64,000 nucleotides of DNA from Rhyacophila brunnea (GCA_022495005.1 JAGYXB010000366.1:62001-126000); one strand, 5' to 3'. Positions 34,307 to 45,584 are shown, numbered from the stretch's first letter. Numbers and translations: made by a program. The notes: generated by a model not told the origin, from the letters alone.

Positions 34307-34800
34307 CAGTGGCGAAGGGTGGAAGTAGGCTGTTAAGATTCAACATAAGTAGTGCACAATAAACTTTGTCAGTAATACTCATTTGTTTTTATTGAATTAA
34401 GAATACAATTTGTAGATGGTGCTGGTTAGTTTTTAAAATTCAATTAAACCCTGCTTTACAACTTTTTCAGTCATGCTTACTTGTTTTCGTTGAATTAAGA
34501 ATACATATTGCAGAAAGTGTTGGTTAGTTTTTTTTTTAAATTCATTAAGCTCTGCCTAAACCAAACCACAATCGATAAGAAATATTCGTCTACTTATAAA
34601 ATATCTAAATTTATGTATGGGCATAATTTTAGATATTTTATAAACTAAACGAATATTTTTGTGTATTATCTACTATGGCTTGAATTAGGCAGGGTTTAAT
34701 TAAATTTTAAAAACTAACAAACACTATATTATGCATATTGTAGTCTTAGTGCAATGAAAACAAATACGTTCGACTGACATAGTTTAATGTGCACTATTAT
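34307..34800. mobile_element. Family D foldback MITE, right end truncated
   Basis: Starts CAGTGGCGAAGGGTGGAAG with the usual GTTAAGATTC and TAGTGCACAATAAAC blocks and both inner arms, and fades after GTTTAATGTGCACTATT near 34800. The final CCACCCTTCGC end is missing. It is nested in the hAT element 34222-35757. Confidence 0.8.
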
Positions 34801-35424
34801 ATAAATATATATGTATAATCTATTTTTATATAATTTTGAAGCCTTACTATCCTTTATATTTATTTTAAACATTTGATGACTGCATAAAGTATTTTTATTA
34901 GATAAAATAGTATTCTTTTAAGTCTCTCGACCTAATGTTTTAGAATATAGTCATATTTCAGTACATCCGTGTGCAGTGGTGTTAAGATTTCTTACATTTA
35001 TTATTTTTTAAACGCATTTATAAAACCATTAGTAAAATTAATGTTAACATTACATAGTGAAATATTTAAGATAAAAAAATATATTTATAATCTCTGTGAT
35101 CCCAAATTTGACAAGAATTAGGCATTTTATTATTCAAAAAATGGGCACGATTACCACATTTGAAGATAATTCTAAGGATTCTGATTATAAGCTATGTCTT
35201 TGACCATTCAAATGTGATAAACATTCTACGAATAATGTTTGCATTATTATAATTATTGACCTAAGAATAAGGTAGTATTTTTTTTGAAATACGCCATTTC
35301 TATTGGCATTTCCCAGTGACTAAGCTACAACATACGGCCGTAGCCATAAATTGACAAGCGATAAATTAAGTAGGGAGTAAGATCATGTTAACGCGCGTGT
35401 TTGAACATGTACATGTTGTTGTGT

Positions 35425-35573
35425 TAAAAAATCTGCACTGAATTTTATTTGACCTCGAAAACCATTTAGAAAACGCCATGGCAGAGCATCAGACTGCCTT
35501 TAAACTTAGCGATAGGTAGAGGGTCCGCCAATGATCCTGGCCTGGGACCCCGCTTCAAGATGTGGGGGCCATG
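35425..35573. mobile_element. Family A MITE, partial, reverse orientation
   Basis: One terminal region of family A in reverse: a tttagaaaacgcca block, gactgcctttaaacttagcg, ataggtag, and the terminal GATGTGGGGGCCATG (ending 35573). The other end is lost. Confidence 0.75.
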
Positions 35574-35765
35574 ATGTTGGCTATCGGTTTTTGTATAATA
35601 AATCAAGGTAGGCATCAATTGATTTATTAATTACTAGCACGTAATACCTACTCAGAGAAATAAAAATCTTGTTTCTTTAGAAAGCCGGCGGTCGCCAGCT
35701 ATTTATTATCTTAAATGTCAAATGCGCCCGCGACAGTAATAATGTTTAGAACCTCTGCGCTAGAT

Positions 35766-37394
35766 GGTGTTAGCGCGACCGTGGAAATGAAAATTGGAAA
35801 TGGCCGCCGACCGCATGCAGTGTTGACAGCACTAACGACCCTCGCTTCCTTACGGCAGTGTGTCTGTCACCGATGACCGGCTATCCCACAATTCCTGGGC
35901 ACTCTTATTCCACTCTGTGGAAATACTTCACTTATGACTGCGACCCAGACTGTGATTCCCAACATGTTTGATTGGGAGAACCCTAGGGGCGGCAAGTTAT
36001 ATGAAAGTATGGTGAAGTAGGCTAGTATGGTGAAAAAGTATGGTGGGGCGGGCTGGTAATCAATTTGTGGCAAAATTTGAACGTTAACATTATATTACAT
36101 GGGTATGTTATAATGACCAAAGTAAATCCTCTGTGATGCCCTGATTTTTTTTTTATCGCGTCGCTATTTCTTGTAAGTTGTCGGCTATTGTTGGCCTGCT
36201 TCATTCAGCTGTATGAGAAAGCCGATTCCTCACCCCTCTGTTAATTTAATACCTCTATGGGAGAACCCTTTAAATATTTCGTGGCACGAAAAGCACAGGG
36301 CACAATTGTTGAAAAAGACGAATTCATGCGGGGAAAAAATCCGCATACACTTATACCCCGTTTACACGTGGATGGATGTATTGTGCTCAGTAAGAAAATG
36401 TATGGGGAAACATGTATTATCCTGCAGTTGACAAGATTGCGTGCATAAATCAAACAAGATTGGTAGGTTCCAAATTTCCAATGTGACAGTAAGGTTGTTT
36501 TCGATCTGCGTAGTAGAGCGATAGGGGCGAACATGCCGGTAAAAAAACGAACTGCTCATTTTGAGCTTAACCGAATTTTAATACGATCTGTCAGATAGTA
36601 GGTAGTATAAAATGACAACCTCGCGTCTCGCTTACTCTTGAAGAATGAGCTTGGAGAGACAGTCAGTACTTTTACGTGTAAACAGTTATTGTCATGACAG
36701 TTTTAAATAAGCACAATTGCCGACAGTAATTCCATGCATGTGTACAGGCGCTATAAAATAAAGTCTTCGAAGCAGATTATATAAGCATTAGGCGGGGTGA
36801 ATGTGTAAATCAGTGGCACCTGATAGATTTTGTTAACCCCGCCCTCTCATAAAAAATCAATAATAATTTATTATGTACTAGGTACTAGTCTCTATGACGA
36901 GTATAAGCATAAAACAAATTAGTAATGTAGTACCTGCAGTATAATTATGTAGGTTAACGAGTGGTTATCATAGAAGCAACTGTTTGAGCATCACTGGCTA
37001 GAATAAAGTGTAAAACAAAAATGTTTTTTGATAATGGCAATCAGGTGGTCAGTAAATTGGTAATGTTTTAGCCAATGAAGACCCGCAGCTGTAATAATAA
37101 ATGAAAACATTGACACAACTCCAAGATTCTTTACCGACATAGGTGTTCACTGTGAAAATAAATACTTTGATGTAGGTAGGTCGGTACCTTCCTAATTTAA
37201 TTTTAAAAAAATTATACATATTGTCAAGAAATGACTTTATGCCAATTTTAGACTTGATTGAGACATAACAAAAGGTAAATTACTATTAATTTTGATACTG
37301 GATTGTAAATCACGCCAACGTTGCCATGGCTACTGAAATTTCAATAGATCTACTGATATTTTTTGTCAATATACTGTATTTTATTAGAAAGTTT
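35766..37394. other. Unassigned DNA
   Basis: No family recognised. The interval 36000-36560 is less AT-rich and contains small overlapping frames on both strands (63 to 97 codons), none with a recognisable product. A gtttacacgtgg near 36360 and a complementary ccacgt-like acgtgtaaac at 36676 might be ends of an element, but this is weak. Confidence 0.4.
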
Positions 37395-37850
37395 TTATTA
37401 AGTGGTATTCTTATTTGTCTAGTGGTTGTTTATCCAGTACAAATCTTGCAATCGCTTTTAACTAACTTCCCGACTAGCTAGACATTTGAAACTTTTAGAA
37501 TAATATCAGTACACGATACCAATGCATTTTTTTTTTAAATACTTTTAGCCATCTTTAAGTAGAATTGAATTCATTTTCAGTTAATTCCGTTTTGTATGAA
37601 AAGTTATTTCGACACCATTATTGGTTGCTAGGGTCTGGGGTCCTAGCAACAAAATTATTAATATATACGTGCGTTACTATGGAAATCAATATGAATGTCA
37701 AAATGACATTTCGGTATTATTTTTATCAAGTACAAATTTTTTTGATCGTTTAAGCTAGTCAAGTCAAGTTTATATGATTCAACAGAAAATTTAAAAACGT
37801 TATATATAAAAAGTTCTTTTTATCTTGTAAGTATTTGATTTTTTTTTCGA
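37395..37850. mobile_element. Family E repeat, copy 1
   Basis: A repeat of about 450 bp sharing blocks with 38246-38704, 42236-42658 and 56905-57328 in opposite orientation: gtacaaatcttgcaatcg, cccgactagctagacatttg, ttggttgctagggtctgggg and agctagtcaagtcaagttta. A 62-codon frame at 37565-37753 has counterparts in other copies. The ends share TTACAA-like termini (cttgtaa on the right here), but no target duplication was established. Confidence 0.75.
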
Positions 37851-38143
37851 AATTCAAGATATCTACTGATGTTTTGTGTTTTTCCATATTTGTAAGTTAA
37901 CTTATGATTATTATATTAATAATAAACTTGAAAAATGATTCAAGCACGCCTTTGTATGTATGACGTCTCCAAATGGACAAAGAAAGCGTTTAACTCTACT
38001 GAAGAGTACCATTTTACCCACTGACATTATCATTATTTATAATAAAATAAGGTTATTTATTAGGTATTGTTTTACATATAACAATGTACTAATATACCTA
38101 TTATGACAACAAGAGGCACTGTTATTTTTCATAAAGTTACGAG

Positions 38144-39012
38144 TATGGCCCCCACAAGGCTGACGGGGCTCTAGCCTGGGGGCCCGGGCTCAGGAGGAGC
38201 CCGGCGAGGCTAGGCGACCAGATAAGTGAGATAAACACACAAAATAATTACAAGATAAAAATAACTTTTTATATAGCTACAACGTTTTTAAATTTTCTGT
38301 TGAATATAATATATATAAACTTGACTTGACTAGCTTAAACGATCAAAAAATTTGTACTTGATAGAAATAATACTGAAATGTCATTTTGATTTCCATAGTA
38401 ACGCAGGTATATATTAATAATTTAGCTGCTAGGACCCCAGACCTATAGCAACCAATAAAAGTGGATTGGATTACGGATTTCTTCCGAAATAACTTTTCAT
38501 ACAAAACAGAATTAACTGAAAATGAATTCAATTTTACTTAAAGCTGGCTAAAAGTATTAAAAGAATGCACTGGCATCGTGTTCTGATATAAAAAGTTTCA
38601 AATGTCTAGCTAGTCGGAAAGTTAGTTAAAAATCGATTGCAAGATTTGTACCGGACAAACAACAACCGGACAAATAAGAATACGAGCTAATAAAAACGTT
38701 GTAAAAATATGCTTTAATAGTAAAAGAAGTCGCCTGCGGCGCTATTTTCCTTCAGTAATATTATTATTTAAAGTTATGTGGTTGTACGATACAATTTTTA
38801 ATTGTGTATCAATACTCGACATCTCCATAATTCAAAGGGATGTATTAAAAGTAAACAATAAAACACTAAATATACACATTAATTTTGCCGCGTAGGTACA
38901 CCATTTGGAAAACGCTACTGTAGATCGTCACACTGCCTTTATCCTTAGCGATAGGTAGGGGAGTCCTCCAAAGATCCTAGCCTGGGGCCCGCTTCACGAT
39001 GTGGGGCCCATG
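38144..39012. mobile_element. Family A MITE interrupted by a family E copy
   Basis: Reverse-orientation family A: starts TATGGCCCCCACAAGG and ends GATGTGGGGCCCATG. The flanks gttacgag (38136-38143) and ggtacgat (39013-39020) agree at 6 of 8 bases. Between the subterminal gagataaacacac block (about 38240) and the ctttaatagtaaaagaagtcg block (about 38711) a family E copy is inserted, which expands the element to 869 bp. Confidence 0.85.
38246..38704. mobile_element. Family E repeat, copy 2, nested in family A
   Basis: Begins ttacaagataaaaataac and ends aaaaacgttgtaa. Contains actagcttaaacgatcaaaa, ttgatttccatagtaacg, gctgctaggaccccaga and gaaaatgaattcaatttt. A minus-strand frame of 62 codons (38343-38531, MNSFSVNSVLYEKLFR) corresponds to the frame at 37565-37753. 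Comparison with uninterrupted family A copies gives good boundaries: the E element spans about 459 bp. Confidence 0.8.
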
Positions 39013-39113
39013 GGTACGATCATATTATGAAGTGCATGAAAGTCGTTATCTGCACAATGTGAGTTCTCTCCATATTTTAAAACCATATCTAATATATTGT
39101 ATTTATCAAAATA

Positions 39114-39714
39114 CAGTGACGTTCCGTGGGGGTAGGCAGATTGAGCGTCGCTTGGGGGCGGCAGTTACTCGAATGGCGGCAAATCTAAGTAAATCATTTG
39201 GAATATTATATAGAAATAGGTACCTAAACTTAGTACTTACCTAATAACGAAAATATCCTTCGATTAAAAAAATCAGCTCACTGGTTGGAAACAAAATGTA
39301 TTAAGAATTAACATAAAAGGTTTAACAGGACTGTATTGTTTTTGTCGGTTTCGCGATGTCTAGTTTACTTCTGTCGTCCTTGGACGTCACGTCCTTGATG
39401 ACCAGCAATGACACGTGCAGATGTGCGAATTATATTTTGAATTATAGATAGGTACTTACCTATCTCGCGTGTTTTGAAAGTTGTTAGGTGTATTTTTAAA
39501 TGTATCTGCCACCGTGGACTCGCAATATTGTTTATTGAAGTAGAGATGGCATTTAAATTGGATTTAGTGGTATATATTTTGTTAGTAATGTATCAATACA
39601 ACATATTTATTAAATATTCGGGTCATGTATAAAAAATAATAATCAAAATACTGTATAAAAATAGGGCGGCATTAAGCGCTGCTAGGGGCGGCATTTTATC
39701 TAGGGACGTCACTG
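39114..39714. mobile_element. Family C MITE, copy 1
   Basis: A 601-bp element beginning CAGTGACGTTCCGTGGGGG and ending CTAGGGACGTCACTG. The flanks tcaaaata (39106-39113) and ccaaaata (39715-39722) differ at one position. Both ends share the 10-bp CAGTGACGTY/RACGTCACTG inverted repeat; subterminal GGCGGCAGTTACTCG and TAGGGGCGGCATTTT blocks identify the family. The 81-codon frame at 38999-39244 crosses its boundary and is spurious. Confidence 0.9.
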
Positions 39715-39849
39715 CCAAAATATACTGATATCTTCAGATCATCAGAATCTACTGAATTTTTTGATCAAAATCTACTAAAGTTTTAAATTTTGACTTGGCA
39801 ACACTGAATCACACCCTGCTTGAAGTTGTTTCAGTTCAATTGTGTAACG

Positions 39850-40286
39850 CAGAGGTAGTCAACCCTTTTATACCTACCGCCCACTTTTGTATCTCTGTTA
39901 GTAGTAAAATCTTCTAACCGCCCACCGGTTCCACAGTAATGGTGATTTATAAAGTAGGGAAGTAACTTTAATTTATAAAATTTATAAAGCAGAGTTACAG
40001 CAAGTTAAAGCATATAATAATAATTACTTACCAAATACTTTATGTCAGACTTTCGCTAAGTTTGGCAGAATATTTTTTTATAAAACAACTTACTGTAGTT
40101 AAATCTATCTTTTTATTTATACTTTGCATACATAGAAGCATGAAGTCTGATAAAATTACATTTCATTTAAAGTGTCACGGGGAATTTTATGAAAACATAA
40201 TGAAAATGTTTTTAAAACCCCTACCGTCCACCATGAAAGCTGGAACGCCCACCAGTGGGCCGTAAGGACCAGGTTGACTACCACTG
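39850..40286. mobile_element. Non-autonomous hAT element (CAGAGGTAGTCAACC ends)
   Basis: A 437-bp interval opening CAGAGGTAGTCAACCC and closing GGTTGACTACCACTG, which are inverted repeats with one mismatch. Subterminal CCGCCCAC and CGCCCACCAGTGGGCC motifs repeat at both ends. The flanks do not show a clean 8-bp duplication (aacg is shared), so the insertion is old or rearranged. No transposase. Confidence 0.75.
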
Positions 40287-40294
40287 AACGCATT

Positions 40295-40666
40295 AAAACA
40301 ATGAGCGATACGAAAATGTGTGTGGCCCATAAGCCATAGGTACTAAATTGTCTCAAATATTCAAGACTCAAGACTCAAGAGGGTCGCACTGTCGTAGTCA
40401 TATTATAATAAATAATGGGATGCATTACTTTTTCTTATCTTGCCGCGTTTTCCCCATGTCCTCTTATCTGACTTAGAGTTACGCCACTCTTACCTGACGA
40501 ATACCACATGCCATTCTTGCCACCATGTAATATTCCATAATCACGGCACTAAGGCACTCGACATGAGGAATTTATATTTTAAACATTGTAACAAATAGGC
40601 ACAATTTATAATCATTGACAAATTACCACAAATAAATCCCAGTTTAAGTGTCATAGTGAGAACTTA
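40295..40666. other. Intergenic DNA, nothing recognised
   Basis: About 370 bases between two MITEs with no recognised feature. Confidence 0.5.
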
Positions 40667-41115
40667 GGGCTTGCGCAGACAGAGAGCGGTCGGAGTTCTG
40701 CGTTCAACCGACCGTTGACCGCTAACGTTCAGGGACAGCAGACAGGTGGCGGTCAACAATAAGCGTTCCATTTGTATACAAACGTTGTTGTGACACAGGC
40801 GCTGCATAATGCGAGACCGCTATATTCCGACTGCGAGTGGAAGTGAGAAAGCACCGCTGTTGCGTACTCACTCCCCCGTGTGGTTTCGCTCTATGTTGTG
40901 TGACTGCTCAAATTCCTATGACGGGACTGGACGGGAGGTACGGCGTTCTTTGTAATTCCGGGCATAGAACTCTAGAACTCTAGCGTTCCAATTGACCGGC
41001 GCGGTCTGACCGCCGGCTGTGTACCCATACAGTATGAAGTCCATACAGTACAAAGAACGCCGAACTCCGAACGCGGAACGCAGACCGCCTGACCGCGCTC
41101 TGTCTGCGCAAGCCC
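40667..41115. mobile_element. Family F MITE (Harbinger-like), copy 2, TTA TSD
   Basis: A 449-bp element in inverse orientation to 29610-30058, with ends GGGCTTGCGCAGACAGAGAG and its complement CTCTGTCTGCGCAAGCCC. It is flanked by TTA on both sides (40664-40666, 41116-41118). A 3-bp TTA duplication and GGG ends fit the PIF/Harbinger superfamily. Confidence 0.85.
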
Positions 41116-41153
41116 TTAACTAAGCAATCAATTCTATCATACATATTATAAGA

Positions 41154-41652
41154 CAGTAGCGAAGGGTGGAGGTAGGCTGTTAAGATCCGCCATAAATAGT
41201 CCGCATTAAACTTTGTTAGTCATACGTGTTTGTTTTTATTGAACTAAGACTACAATTTTCAGCTGACATTGTTTAGTTTTTAAGAATCAATTAAACCCTG
41301 CCTCAACCAAACCAGAATAGTTTTGGTATATTTTGGGCCATAGCACAAAATTGTGCACACTTTTTCAATCATACTTACCTATTTGTTTTCGTTGGATTAA
41401 CAATATATATTATCACACATATTGTTGGTTATTTTTTTTTTAATTCATTAAGCCCTGTCTAAACCAAACTACAGTAGATACAAATATTATTCTATCTATT
41501 AAATATTCAAATTTATATATGATTTAATAAAGTCGCAGGGCTTAATTGAATTTTAAAAACTAACCAACACTAGTAGTATTATTTCAATGAAAACAAATAC
41601 GTACCACTGACAATGGCGGATCTTAACAGCCTACCTCCACCATCCGCCACTG
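41154..41652. mobile_element. Family D foldback MITE
   Basis: A 499-bp copy beginning CAGTAGCGAAGGGTGGAGG and ending CCTCCACCATCCGCCACTG. The flanks ttataaga (41146-41153) and ttataagc (41653-41660) agree at 7 of 8 positions. Its right target duplication overlaps the left duplication of the neighbouring family B element, showing that B inserted exactly at this junction. Confidence 0.88.
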
Positions 41653-41659
41653 TTATAAG

Positions 41660-41894
41660 CAGGGCTCGAAATGGACAGGAGCGCACCGGAGCGCCGTTCC
41701 TGTTCGTGAAATAGGTAAAATTATCGCTCCGTCTCGTGGAATAAATAAATTGACCATTTGAACCAGATAGGCCAAAAATAGAAAATCTAACACACTTATT
41801 TTTATGAAATACCCATAAAATTTGATAACTATGAAAATATCTTCAGAAAACTGTCGAGCGCCCCGGTTCGTAAACTTTTCCATTTCGAGCGCTG
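41660..41894. mobile_element. Family B MITE (hAT-type), copy 2, perfect TSD
   Basis: A 235-bp copy, CAGGGCTCGAAATGGA to TCCATTTCGAGCGCTG, bounded by gttataag on both sides (41652-41659 and 41895-41902). Same length as the copy at 571-805 and clearly similar throughout. Confidence 0.92.
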
Positions 41895-42065
41895 GTTATA
41901 AGGCAAGCTCGTTTTTATACCAGGGTGTCTGGAAAATTGTACGTATGCAGTTGGTTTGTATTACAGTTCATCGTGAGATGTATCAGAAACCGATGGCATA
42001 AAATAAAAATGTGTAGGTAAGTATAACGTAATTTATATCGAATAGAGCTTTGGTACGGTCACAAT

Positions 42066-42118
42066 CATGACCCCCACAAGGGGTGCTGACAGGGCTCTAG
42101 CATGGGGATCCAGGCATC
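42066..42118. mobile_element. Family A MITE terminal fragment
   Basis: CATGACCCCCACAAGGGGTG followed by gctgacagggctctagcatgg matches the reversed right end of family A. The rest is missing: the direct-repeat block at 42119 follows. Confidence 0.7.
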
Positions 42119-42869
42119 AGCTTCTGTCAAAAAAGTGAGGTTATTTATCACTTTTGGCAGTGTTTCAAAGTACCTATCATATATACCTACCTAATATTAT
42201 TTTCATTGGATTTTAGGACGAAAATTTAATAATAAAAATAATTACAAGATAAAAAGAACTTTTATATACTTACAACGTTTTTAAATTTTCTGTTGAATCA
42301 TATAAACTTAACTTGACTAGCTTAAGCGATCAAAAAAATGTGTACTTGATAGAAATAATACTGAAATTTCATATTGATTTCCATAGTAACGCACGTATAT
42401 ATTAATAATTTAGTTGCTAGGACCCCAGATCCTAGCAACCAATAATGGTGTCGAAATAACTTTTCATACAAAACAGAATTAACTTAAAATGAATTCAATT
42501 CTACTTAAAGATGGCTAAAAGTATAAAAAATGCATTGACATCGTGTTCTCCTATATTCTAAAAGTTTCAAATGTCTAGCTAGTCGGGAAGTAAGTTAAAA
42601 ATCGATTGCAAGATTTGTACCGGACAAATAAGAATACGAGCTAAGAAAAACGTTGTAATAAGTCAGTACATAGTTTTAAATCAATCGTCATTTTCATTAG
42701 GTATCTATTAATTATATTAAACAAAATCACGACAGCAAATCGTCTTTCATTACTTGCCTCTTCTGTCAAAAAGTGAGGTTATTTATCACTTTTGACAGTG
42801 TTGCAAAGTACCTGTAAAATATCATATTATTTTCATTGGATTTTAGGTCGAAAATTTAATAATAAAAAA
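42119..42869. repeat. Pair of ~105-bp direct repeats flanking a family E copy
   Basis: The block ttctgtcaaaaagtgaggtt ... attttcattggattttagg ... cgaaaatttaataataaaa occurs at about 42120-42235 and again at 42768-42869. Each starts with a hairpin: CTGTCAAAAAGTGA and TCACTTTTGACAG separated by 9 bases. Between them is a family E copy plus about 110 bases of unassigned DNA. The repeats are LTR-like in position but no primer-binding site or polypurine tract was seen. Confidence 0.7.
42236..42658. mobile_element. Family E repeat, copy 3
   Basis: Starts ttacaagataaaaagaac and ends aaaaacgttgtaa, same orientation as 38246-38704. Contains ttagttgctaggaccccaga and the aaaatcgattgcaagatttg end block. 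The small frame seen in other copies is interrupted here. Confidence 0.78.
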
Positions 42870-43692
42870 ACATCTGGAGCAGTGGAGCACTACAAATTTT
42901 CAGTGCTCCGGTCCCGCTCCTGCTCCTGGTAAAACCCCATTGCTCCAGTGATCCGTGCTCTTGCTCCAAGCTCCGCTCCATCGCTCTGGTTTAATCTCTA
43001 TGCCTATCTATAGTAAAACCCAATAAAACTGTACCCTATATTTGCATAAAAAAAAATGTCACCGAAGCTTCTGTGAGTCATAAAAATACAATAATAACTC
43101 TTTAGCATTGTAAAATGTTAACTTCAAAGAGGTTATATGGAAAAATCATTGCAGAATTCCTTTACGCTGCCCGCGTTGGTTCGTTTTACGACGCCATTTT
43201 AGACGGTTCGTAAAAATCGACGCCTGTCACGGTATTGAGTATTATTTTGCCATGGTTATAAATGTTGTTATATAAACTCCACACTACGTACAACAACAGT
43301 AAAATGTACTTTGGATATTAGGTATTAAATGTTTCTTAAAAGCTTAAAAAAAACATGAAAGAGTAGTTATGATGACACATCTGATCGACGCTACCTAAAA
43401 CCAACAGTGGAATAAGTCAAAATACTAGATTCAAGAAATTAAACTTTTAATGTTTGTTTCATATAAATCAAATCATTAACCATGTTCATTTTGTTTTTTC
43501 TGCGGTTTATAAAATAATGTGCTAATGGTAACATTTTTATATACTTACTTACAACTACCAGCATTAACAGCGGGTTATTTCAATTGTCACACTGTTGCTT
43601 TGAAGTTACAGGACATGTTTAAATAAATGCATCATTAAATGGGTATTAGAAGCTTAAAAAAAACCTCAGTGATTCATTATGTAGGTAGGTAC
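42870..43692. other. CTCC-rich hAT-like scrap, then AT-rich DNA
   Basis: At 42882-42995 the motifs ggagcagtggagcac and cagtgctccggtcccgctcc form short inverted repeats typical of hAT ends, but no complete element could be bounded. The remainder to 43692 has no recognised feature. Confidence 0.45.
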
Positions 43693-44727
43693 CAGTGGTG
43701 AAGGATGGAGGTAAGCTGTTAACATAAACAGTGCATACTAAACTTTCTCAGTCATACTCAGTGACGTCCCTAGACAAAACGCCGCCCCTAGGCAGCGCCA
43801 AAATTCCGCCCCATTTTTTATGCAGTAATTTTTGCCATACTTTCATGACCAACTTTTCATCCAATATCTAAAAAATGTGTTGTATGTATACATTACTAAC
43901 AAAATAATACCACTAAAACATATAAAATTTAATTTAGATATAAAAAGAGCCTAAATATAATATAACTAAGTTAGACACTTACACAAATCACCAGAGTCTG
44001 AGGTACTGAAAAGATACACCTGACAACTGTTAAAACTTTTATGTCAATTAATACATTTTGTCGCCAACCACTGAGCTGATTTTTTTAGTGGAAAGATATT
44101 TTCGTTATTGCTAAGTTTAGGTGCCTATTTCTATATATTATACCAAATGATTCTTCACGATTTGCCACCCTTCGAGTGACTGCCGCCCCCAAGCGATGCT
44201 CAATCTGCCTACCCCCACGGGACGTCACTGGTCATACTTATGTGTTTTCATTGAATTATGAATACAAATTGCAGATGGATTTTAAAATTCGATTATACCC
44301 TGCAAGACCAAGCCAAAATAGATACTTCATAGTAAAAAAAATACTCGTCTATCTATAAAATATCTAAAGTTATGCAATTAACATACATAACTTTGGATAT
44401 TTTATAGATAGAATAATATTTGTCATCTACTATAGTTTGGTTAGTCAGGGCTTAATGAATTTAATAAAATGTGTAATATAAATTCTTAATCCAACAAAAA
44501 CAAATAAGTATGAATGAAAAAGTGTTCACAATTTTGTCATATCGCCCCAAATATACTACAATTATTATGGTTTGGTTAGGCAGGGTTTAATTTAATTATA
44601 AAACTAACCAACATCAACTGTAAATTGTAGTCTTAGTTTAATAAAAGCTTACGCATTACTAACAACTAAGTTTAATGTGCACTATTTATGGCTGATCTTA
44701 ACAACCTCCTTCCACCCTTCGATACTG
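43693..44727. mobile_element. Family D foldback MITE with nested family C
   Basis: Begins CAGTGGTGAAGGATGGAGG and ends CCTTCCACCCTTCGATACTG. Interrupted at 43759-44230 by a family C element. Its inner arms around 44340-44412 form a clean hairpin (ctataaaatatctaaagtta paired with its complement near 44390). No matching 8-bp flanks were found. Confidence 0.85.
43759..44230. mobile_element. Family C MITE, perfect TSD, nested in family D
   Basis: A 472-bp copy in reverse: CAGTGACGTCCCTAGAC to CACGGGACGTCACTG. The flanks are gtcatact on both sides (43751-43758 and 44231-44238). The target gtcatact is a piece of family D itself, so C inserted into D. The 60-codon frame at 44176-44358 crosses the boundary and is spurious. 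Confidence 0.93.
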
Positions 44728-44889
44728 GCTTCAATAGCTTTCAGCGATCGATTGACATAATATTATGTACGTATCTTAAAATTGACCTTTTCCACTTTAT
44801 ATCACCGTCGCATTCGGTAGATATATCATGTCTAGTATGTCGTTAAAATCTGATTATTGTATAAAATCAAGTGGATGCTGTGACTACCG

Positions 44890-45135
44890 TTTTATATCAG
44901 ATAATAAGTAGGTTCTAGAAAACTTTGGAAAGCACACTGGCGCGAATTCAGCGGTTACAGGTTCAAGTCCCGTCGAGTATCGTATTAAAAAAAAGTTTTT
45001 TTTAATGGGTATAATATGCATGGGGTATTTTCAAATTAGGTAAGTATGTATATTCAATAAACCTAAGTAAGTATAGAATGTTACATTCTCAAATCTTGTG
45101 TCTTAATCGTTGAATAAAAAAAATGGTTTATTCCT
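44890..45135 (+). mobile_element. tRNA-derived SINE
   Basis: The B box ggttcaagtcccgtcgag (about 44960-44976) is followed by a T-rich linker and a body with gaatgttacattctcaaatc and ttgaataaaa, which is shared with the SINE at 51797-52000. The A-box side is poorly preserved. The tRNA-like head has tggcgcgaattcagcgg before the B box, as in the other copies. Confidence 0.68.
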
Positions 45136-45170
45136 TCCTTCATTCGCCGCCCTTTATAATGTACCGACCC

Positions 45171-45584
45171 CATGGCCCCCACATCCTGAGGAGGGCCCCC
45201 AGGCTATGATGTTTGGCGGGCCCCTCTACCTATCACTAAGGGTAAAGGCAGTGTGACACACTGTAGCAGAGTTTTCCAAATGCTTTACGCGGCAAAATTA
45301 AGGTGTATTTTTAGAGATTTTTTGTATTTTTAATATGTAAATCCTTTGAATTATGGAATTGTCGAGTATCGGCACACAGTTAAAAATTGCATCGTACAAC
45401 CAAATATTTTAAATTATTAATAATATTGACGTAAAATAGCACCGCAGGCGACTTTCTTTACTATTTGATCAAATTTGTGATCTGTGTTTATCTCAGTTAT
45501 CTGGTCGACTCGTGACGCCGGGCCCTTCCTGAGCCCGGGCCCCCAGGCTAGACCCCTGTCAGCCCACCCCTTGTGGGGGCCATG
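45171..45584. mobile_element. Family A MITE, 8-bp TSD
   Basis: A 414-bp copy with ends CATGGCCCCCACATCCTG and TTGTGGGGGCCATG. The flanks accgaccc (45163-45170) and accgatcc (45585-45592) differ at one base. The subterminal GCCGGGCCCTTCCTGAGCC and the GCACCGCAGGCGAC block are typical of the family. Confidence 0.9.

Larger units (their letters stand above)
34222..35757. mobile_element. Non-autonomous hAT element, perfect 8-bp TSD, with nested MITEs
   Basis: A 1536-bp element with ends CAGAGGTTCTAAACCG and complement of GTTTAGAACCTCTG. It is bounded by cgctagat on both sides (34214-34221, 35758-35765). Inside are a family D copy (from 34307, right end lost near 34800) and a partial family A copy (about 35425-35573). 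No transposase frame was found, so it is either an internally deleted derivative or a MITE inflated by insertions. Confidence 0.9.

Noticed and set aside
36213..36560. Small coding gene with several overlapping frames
   Set aside because: Frames of 60-97 codons overlap on both strands without any recognisable family or splice context.
39850..40286. 8-bp target duplication for this hAT-like element
   Set aside because: The flanks share only aacg; the inverted ends are convincing but the duplication is not.
42120..42869. Complete LTR retrotransposon
   Set aside because: Terminal direct repeats are present but no primer-binding site, polypurine tract or gag/pol coding sequence.
42882..42995. 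Complete hAT MITE with ggagcagtggagcac ends
   Set aside because: Short inverted motifs occur, but no consistent terminal repeat pair or 8-bp duplication could be found.
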